This document shows positions 30,810 to 33,868 of a stretch of 33,868 nucleotides of DNA, in pieces. This DNA is from Atopobiaceae bacterium. Lineage in GTDB: Bacteria > Actinomycetota > Coriobacteriia > Coriobacteriales > Atopobiaceae. The notes under the pieces are model-generated. The model was not told where the DNA came from and did no database searches. It worked only from the letters and a program-made list of their open reading frames with translations. Location: contig JAFWMH010000078.1 in the NCBI GenBank assembly GCA_017510785.1, positions 1 to 33,868 on the forward strand, in the 5' to 3' direction. The translations under genes were made by a program, and so were the position numbers. Within the stretch, counting starts at the first letter, position 1; each line of letters begins with the position of its first letter.

Positions 30810-30971
30810 TTATGGTGCCAGGCACGAAAGCAGGAACACGAACCAGCTTCCCAGAATCGCCGTGAGGATGCACATGATGCGGTTGACACCTAACGTGCGA
30901 GTTACGACCATCGGGATAATGGCAATGCCCTTCGCAATGTCGTAACGGCGGATGCGCGGCTTGTGTGCCAC
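30810..30971 (-). pseudogene. Remnant of a second acyltransferase gene
   Basis: A 53-codon frame starting with GTG at 30971 encodes PRIRRYDIAKGIAIIPMVV, followed by a hydrophobic stretch ending FLLSCLAP. The first part parallels the N-terminus of the neighbouring acyltransferase (TRIRWIDVAKGIAILSILL). The rest of the roughly 400-residue protein is missing and the catalytic His-His pair is replaced. It starts 4 bp after the stop of that gene. It is best read as a decayed duplicate, although a short membrane peptide cannot be excluded. The remaining 30708-30809 DNA has no gene that I can support. Confidence 0.5.
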
Positions 30972-30975
30972 GTTA

Positions 30976-32172
30976 TTACCCCAGCCCCGGCTTTGCGTGG
31001 CGCGGGTTGGCCTTTAGGTGCTTCGGCGCGTTTGGTGCTCGAGGTGGTTCGTCGTCTGCGTGGAGCGGCTCTGTCTTTGCGTGGCGTGGTTCGCGCTGCG
31101 CGTGACTTCTCTCGCCCTCAGCGCGACGTGACTCAACCTTCCCTCGGCGGCGACGCGCGAGAACGGTTGCCACGACTGCGCTCACCACGAGTTGCAGCGC
31201 AATGTGACCTGCTGAAACGACGTTTGCGGGGACGCCCTGCCAGAAGAAGCCCAGCATCTTTGCCACCAAATAGTTGGCACCGCAGTTGAGCATTGCAAGA
31301 TGAACGCACAGCACGATGAGCGAGTTGTTCCCGTAAAACTCAAGCACACGCGCAATCCGCGGAGTGTGATGGTCGAGAATCTTCGAGAGATGAATCACGA
31401 ACAGAGTCGCGCTCAGGCCACCTATAAGGCCGAGCACACCACCGTTGAACGACGGCGTTACGAACGACGGGCGCATGCCATAATAGCCCGCGACCGCCGC
31501 AACTATGAGCAGAGGAAGCAATAGAGCGGGATGAACCGTCGCCTCCAAGCGTCCAAGCCTTCTATAATACCAACCTCCATAGAGGAACGGCGCTGCCGCG
31601 AGACCCTGCTCAACATTGAACGGCACGTACAACTTGCGGCGAAGCGTTACGGCACACAACGCCAGCACAATCGTTGACACAAAACCTAAGGCCGGATGCT
31701 TTGGGGTTATCTGCATAAGTATGCGTACCTCTATGAGGGCGACCAGCATGGCCTCCAAAAACCAAATGGCCCCGATGTAGCCCGCACCTTCCGGCAGGGA
31801 GGGAAATGGAACGCCAGCGCCAAAAAGAACAGCGAGCAGGAATTCGGTACGACTATGCCATATGGTTGGTGGACAGATGGAGCCGTGCATGAACTTGAGT
31901 GCGAGGATGAAAACCCCCATTGCTAAACAGGTCACAGCATAGGGAACCATCAGCCGTCGCGTGCGGTCGAGCACGAATTGCGCCAGAGGCTTCCGCGTGC
32001 TCAGGAAGAACCCAGCCGTAACGTAAAACAAACACACGTCGTATAACGCAACATACGGGCCAAGCACAGACGAGCCATCTTCCCGCACAAAGGGAATGTG
32101 ATGCAAAAGTATGGAGAGTATTGCGATGCCCTTCGCAACATCAATCCATCGTATGCGCGTGGTCCCTGCCAT
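30976..32172 (-). CDS. Acyltransferase 3 family membrane protein
   Basis: A 398-residue integral membrane acyltransferase with about ten hydrophobic segments. The N-terminal signature is RIRWIDVAKGIAILSILLHH, with H24/H25 at the expected catalytic position before the first loop. Members O-acetylate or otherwise acylate surface sugars and lipids using an acyl-CoA. After the last helix (about 341) a basic tail of roughly 55 residues carries degenerate repeats of the type RHAKTEP/LHADDEP, which is unusual for the family. The start is the ATG at 32172, with AAAGGAG 9-10 nt upstream. It lies 29 bp after the P-loop ATPase gene and is followed by GT-C and Wzy-like genes, so modification of the same surface glycan is likely. 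Confidence 0.88.
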   Translation of the reverse strand: MAGTTRIRWIDVAKGIAILSILLHHIPFVREDGSSVLGPYVALYDVCLFYVTAGFFLSTRKPLAQFVLDRTRRLMVPYAVTCLAMGVFILALKFMHGSICPPTIWHSRTEFLLAVLFGAGVPFPSLPEGAGYIGAIWFLEAMLVALIEVRILMQITPKHPALGFVSTIVLALCAVTLRRKLYVPFNVEQGLAAAPFLYGGWYYRRLGRLEATVHPALLLPLLIVAAVAGYYGMRPSFVTPSFNGGVLGLIGGLSATLFVIHLSKILDHHTPRIARVLEFYGNNSLIVLCVHLAMLNCGANYLVAKMLGFFWQGVPANVVSAGHIALQLVVSAVVATVLARRRRGKVESRRAEGERSHAQREPRHAKTEPLHADDEPPRAPNAPKHLKANPRHAKPGLG

Positions 32173-32201
32173 GGACTCTTGCTCCTTTCGTCCGGAAGGT
32201 A

Positions 32202-33170
32202 TTACTTCACATTCCTGTTCCTCACAAATGCCATGACTTTGTCTGCGTTCTCCTTGATAGTCCATGCTGAAGCAAGTCTTCCTTTTGAGTAAGCGAATGC
32301 GGTGCCTTGGCTCTCGCGCGTCAGCAAGGCCGTGAAATATTGCTCCCAGCTTGCAAAGCGTTGCGATTCAATATGGTCTCCCGGCGAACGCATAATTCGG
32401 CCAAGCTCAGCTCCACCCACCAATCCCGACGAAAGAAGCAGCCACTCAAACGACTCGGGCAAACAAATCGTAATCGTATTGGCATGTCGCTCCTGCAAAG
32501 CAAGCACACGTTCGGCTTCTGAACCAAACGCTGCCCCATCCGCTATAACGAACACTCTCTCGTTTGCATGTTGCCGAAGCCAAGGATAGATGCCACTATT
32601 GGTATACGCACTCACACATGTGAGGTCCGAACCAATGAAGCGTGCCTTATAGAACTCGTAGCCACTCTTCGAATCCTCTGTAAGCAATGTTTGATACGCC
32701 GCCCGTACGGTACCCGTTACGCCATACACATGTCGAACACGCTTTTTGTACATCGGCTCGAGGCTATGGTACTTCCCACTCGTTTTAATGTAATAGATTT
32801 CATCGACGCTATACGGCAACTGATGCAGCGGCTCACGTGAGAACACTACATAGTAGTTGTCGGTGCCTAAAACGGCAGCAGCAAATTCCTCGCTTGAAAC
32901 AAACCGCGATCCTTCGTCAACAAAAACGATGGAGTCAGCTATGCCAGCAAGCTGATGTTTCCAGTCGAAATCGGTGAGCGCAACGCACTGCTTGTCACAC
33001 GAGAGTTGCACTCGACTATTTTCGCCCTCTCGCATGTGCGCAACAACAAGATCGTAAAGCGTTGTTTTGCCTGTACCGCTATCGCCCCTCACAATCGTAA
33101 TGTTTCGTCGCACATTGAAGCGGTACCTAACCCGCCTGTTGCCAATACTAACAACGTGCGTGCCCCGCAT
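32202..33170 (-). CDS. P-loop ATP-binding protein paired with a DUF4869 protein
   Basis: A 322-residue cytoplasmic protein. The Walker A motif is GDSGTGKTT (29-37), and a Walker B-like strand is IVFVDE (81-86). The C-terminal two thirds have no family features that I can name; they include VFVIADGAAFGSEAERVLAL and a GLVGG segment. Proteins of this kind are often labelled only as ATP-binding in gut anaerobes, commonly next to DUF4869 genes. The ATG at 33170 has TAGGAGG 6 nt upstream, and the TAG there is the stop of the DUF4869 gene, 9 bp before. The function is unknown. Base composition appears more A/T-rich than in the neighbouring glycan genes, which may reflect horizontal transfer. Confidence 0.8.
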   Translation of the reverse strand: MRGTHVVSIGNRRVRYRFNVRRNITIVRGDSGTGKTTLYDLVVAHMREGENSRVQLSCDKQCVALTDFDWKHQLAGIADSIVFVDEGSRFVSSEEFAAAVLGTDNYYVVFSREPLHQLPYSVDEIYYIKTSGKYHSLEPMYKKRVRHVYGVTGTVRAAYQTLLTEDSKSGYEFYKARFIGSDLTCVSAYTNSGIYPWLRQHANERVFVIADGAAFGSEAERVLALQERHANTITICLPESFEWLLLSSGLVGGAELGRIMRSPGDHIESQRFASWEQYFTALLTRESQGTAFAYSKGRLASAWTIKENADKVMAFVRNRNVK

Positions 33171-33179
33171 GACTGCCTC

Positions 33180-33644
33180 CTACACGTAGTCACCGGCCAG
33201 AAGCAAAAACTCGTCCATGTTGGTTGCAATCCCCTTGCTGTGTCCCTCGGGATCGCGCACACGAATCTTGAAGGGACCTTCACCAAAATCCATAAGATGA
33301 CGCAAGTTAACGAGCAAACGCCGCTTTTGTTTGCTCCGCTGCTCAGCAATATGAAGAATCCACTTTGCGCAATTGTTACCGCAAGTCGATATGTTGAACA
33401 CGCGCGACCTGTCGTTGTCAAGAAGCATAAGGGTTTTTACACCACCAGATAACTGCAGCGGGGATATGGGACCAAGAACTGGACTCTCAATTAGGTTTGG
33501 TCCAACTACCTCCGATTTGTCCACATCACGAATCATCTCTACAGAAAGAGGCTTCGTAATCCATTCAGGAAGATAGGCATTCTTAAAGTATTCGGCGGTG
33601 TTGTATACCGCATCGGACATGTCCCCAAATTGCACGTTGAGCAT
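33180..33644 (-). CDS. DUF4869 domain-containing protein
   Basis: A 154-residue soluble protein covering a whole DUF4869 domain. Recognisable segments are the N-terminal MLNVQFGDMSDAVYNTAEYF, SPVLGPISPLQLSGGVKTL, STCGNNCAKWILHIAE (two cysteines) and the C-terminal NLRHLMDFGEG. The ATG at 33644 has GGAG 7 nt upstream. Its stop is 9 bp from the start of the P-loop ATPase gene and the ribosome site of that gene overlaps the stop, indicating translational coupling. DUF4869 has no known function. The tight pairing resembles two-component modules such as toxin-antitoxin or defence pairs, but this is only inference. Confidence 0.85.
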   Translation of the reverse strand: MLNVQFGDMSDAVYNTAEYFKNAYLPEWITKPLSVEMIRDVDKSEVVGPNLIESPVLGPISPLQLSGGVKTLMLLDNDRSRVFNISTCGNNCAKWILHIAEQRSKQKRRLLVNLRHLMDFGEGPFKIRVRDPEGHSKGIATNMDEFLLLAGDYV

Positions 33645-33731
33645 GCGTTATCTCCGTTCAATCATCCACATGTATGTATGCGCTTTCGTCCGCCTACCAT
33701 CCTAACGCAAAACACTTTCGGCGTACTAACG

Positions 33732-33737
33732 TATAAT
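33732..33737 (+). promoter_or_regulatory. Consensus -10 for the gene starting at 33781
   Basis: TATAAT lies 43 bp before the ATG at 33781. No good -35 is visible. This 136-bp interval also serves the divergent DUF4869 gene. Confidence 0.45.
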
Positions 33738-33780
33738 AGACGGGCAATCAGGGCAACAACAACGTGCATGGGAGAACGCA

Positions 33781-33868
33781 ATGAACGAGACCGGTACGTA
33801 TACGTCTTTGCGCATGGCAGTTTTACAGGCACTGCGCTACAACGGCATAGGCATTCTCGATCAACCAA
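33781..33868 (+). CDS. Start of a gene that leaves the window
   Basis: The first 29 codons of a protein: MNETGTYTSL, then RMAVLQALRYNGIGILDQP. The ATG has GGGAG about 7 nt upstream and a consensus -10 in front. Too little is present to assign a family. Confidence 0.6.
   Translation, partial: MNETGTYTSLRMAVLQALRYNGIGILDQP

Noticed and set aside
30704..30889. A 61-codon minus-strand frame before the GT-C gene
   Set aside because: It overlaps the GT-C start and ribosome site and has no family resemblance; only a short hydrophobic part around 30720-30803 could encode a peptide, without support.

Overview
The window is moderately GC-rich and gene-dense. Its gene content suggests an anaerobic, probably gut-associated actinobacterium of the Coriobacteriia (Eggerthellaceae/Slackia-like). 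This is inferred from the combination seen here: a GGGtGRT protein with an IscU-like scaffold partner, zinc-ribbon/YARHG and YkuD envelope proteins, a Pth2-type peptidyl-tRNA hydrolase, ferredoxin-type aldo/keto reductase, a DUF4869/P-loop pair, and hybrid kinases fused to a permease. No rRNA, tRNA, CRISPR array or intact insertion sequence was found.

Layout. 1-543 holds no gene I can support, but has a 24-bp perfect palindrome and a 72-bp tandem repeat. 544-8382 (minus strand) is a signalling block: a small membrane protein, an APC-permease/hybrid-kinase fusion, a free HPt protein, a response regulator with a degenerate GGDEF and an intact EAL domain, and a second membrane hybrid kinase. These could form one phosphorelay that controls cyclic-di-GMP breakdown. 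8642-10358 (plus) is the scaffold/GGGtGRT pair, closed by a strong terminator. 10530-13944 carries a DegV/FakB-like protein, glutamate racemase, an SlyD-type isomerase and a zinc-ribbon YARHG membrane protein. 14098-18795 (minus) is an envelope block: a small two-TM protein, a large L,D-transpeptidase with a minisatellite-encoded linker, and a zinc-ribbon membrane protein with a repetitive tail.

18980-21463 (plus) is a two-gene operon, a monoacylglycerol-lipase-like hydrolase followed by glycerol kinase; together they could release glycerol from glycerides and phosphorylate it. It is followed by short repeats and a structured non-coding stretch. 21735-26233 contains a small unknown protein, a DUF4349 lipoprotein, Pth2, a beheaded RelE/ParE toxin remnant, a ferredoxin-type aldo/keto reductase and a divergent iron-sulfur-flavoprotein-like reductase.

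26314-33644 (minus) reads in transcription order DUF4869 protein, P-loop ATPase, acyltransferase, acyltransferase remnant, GT-C glycosyltransferase and Wzy-like polymerase. The last two both end in a large extracytoplasmic domain. All spacings are short except around the remnant, so the run may be co-transcribed. A plus-strand gene begins at 33781 and leaves the window.

The observations most worth following up are the permease-kinase phosphorelay, the DUF4869/ATPase pair, the in-frame minisatellite in the L,D-transpeptidase, and the GT-C/Wzy-like pair with appended domains.
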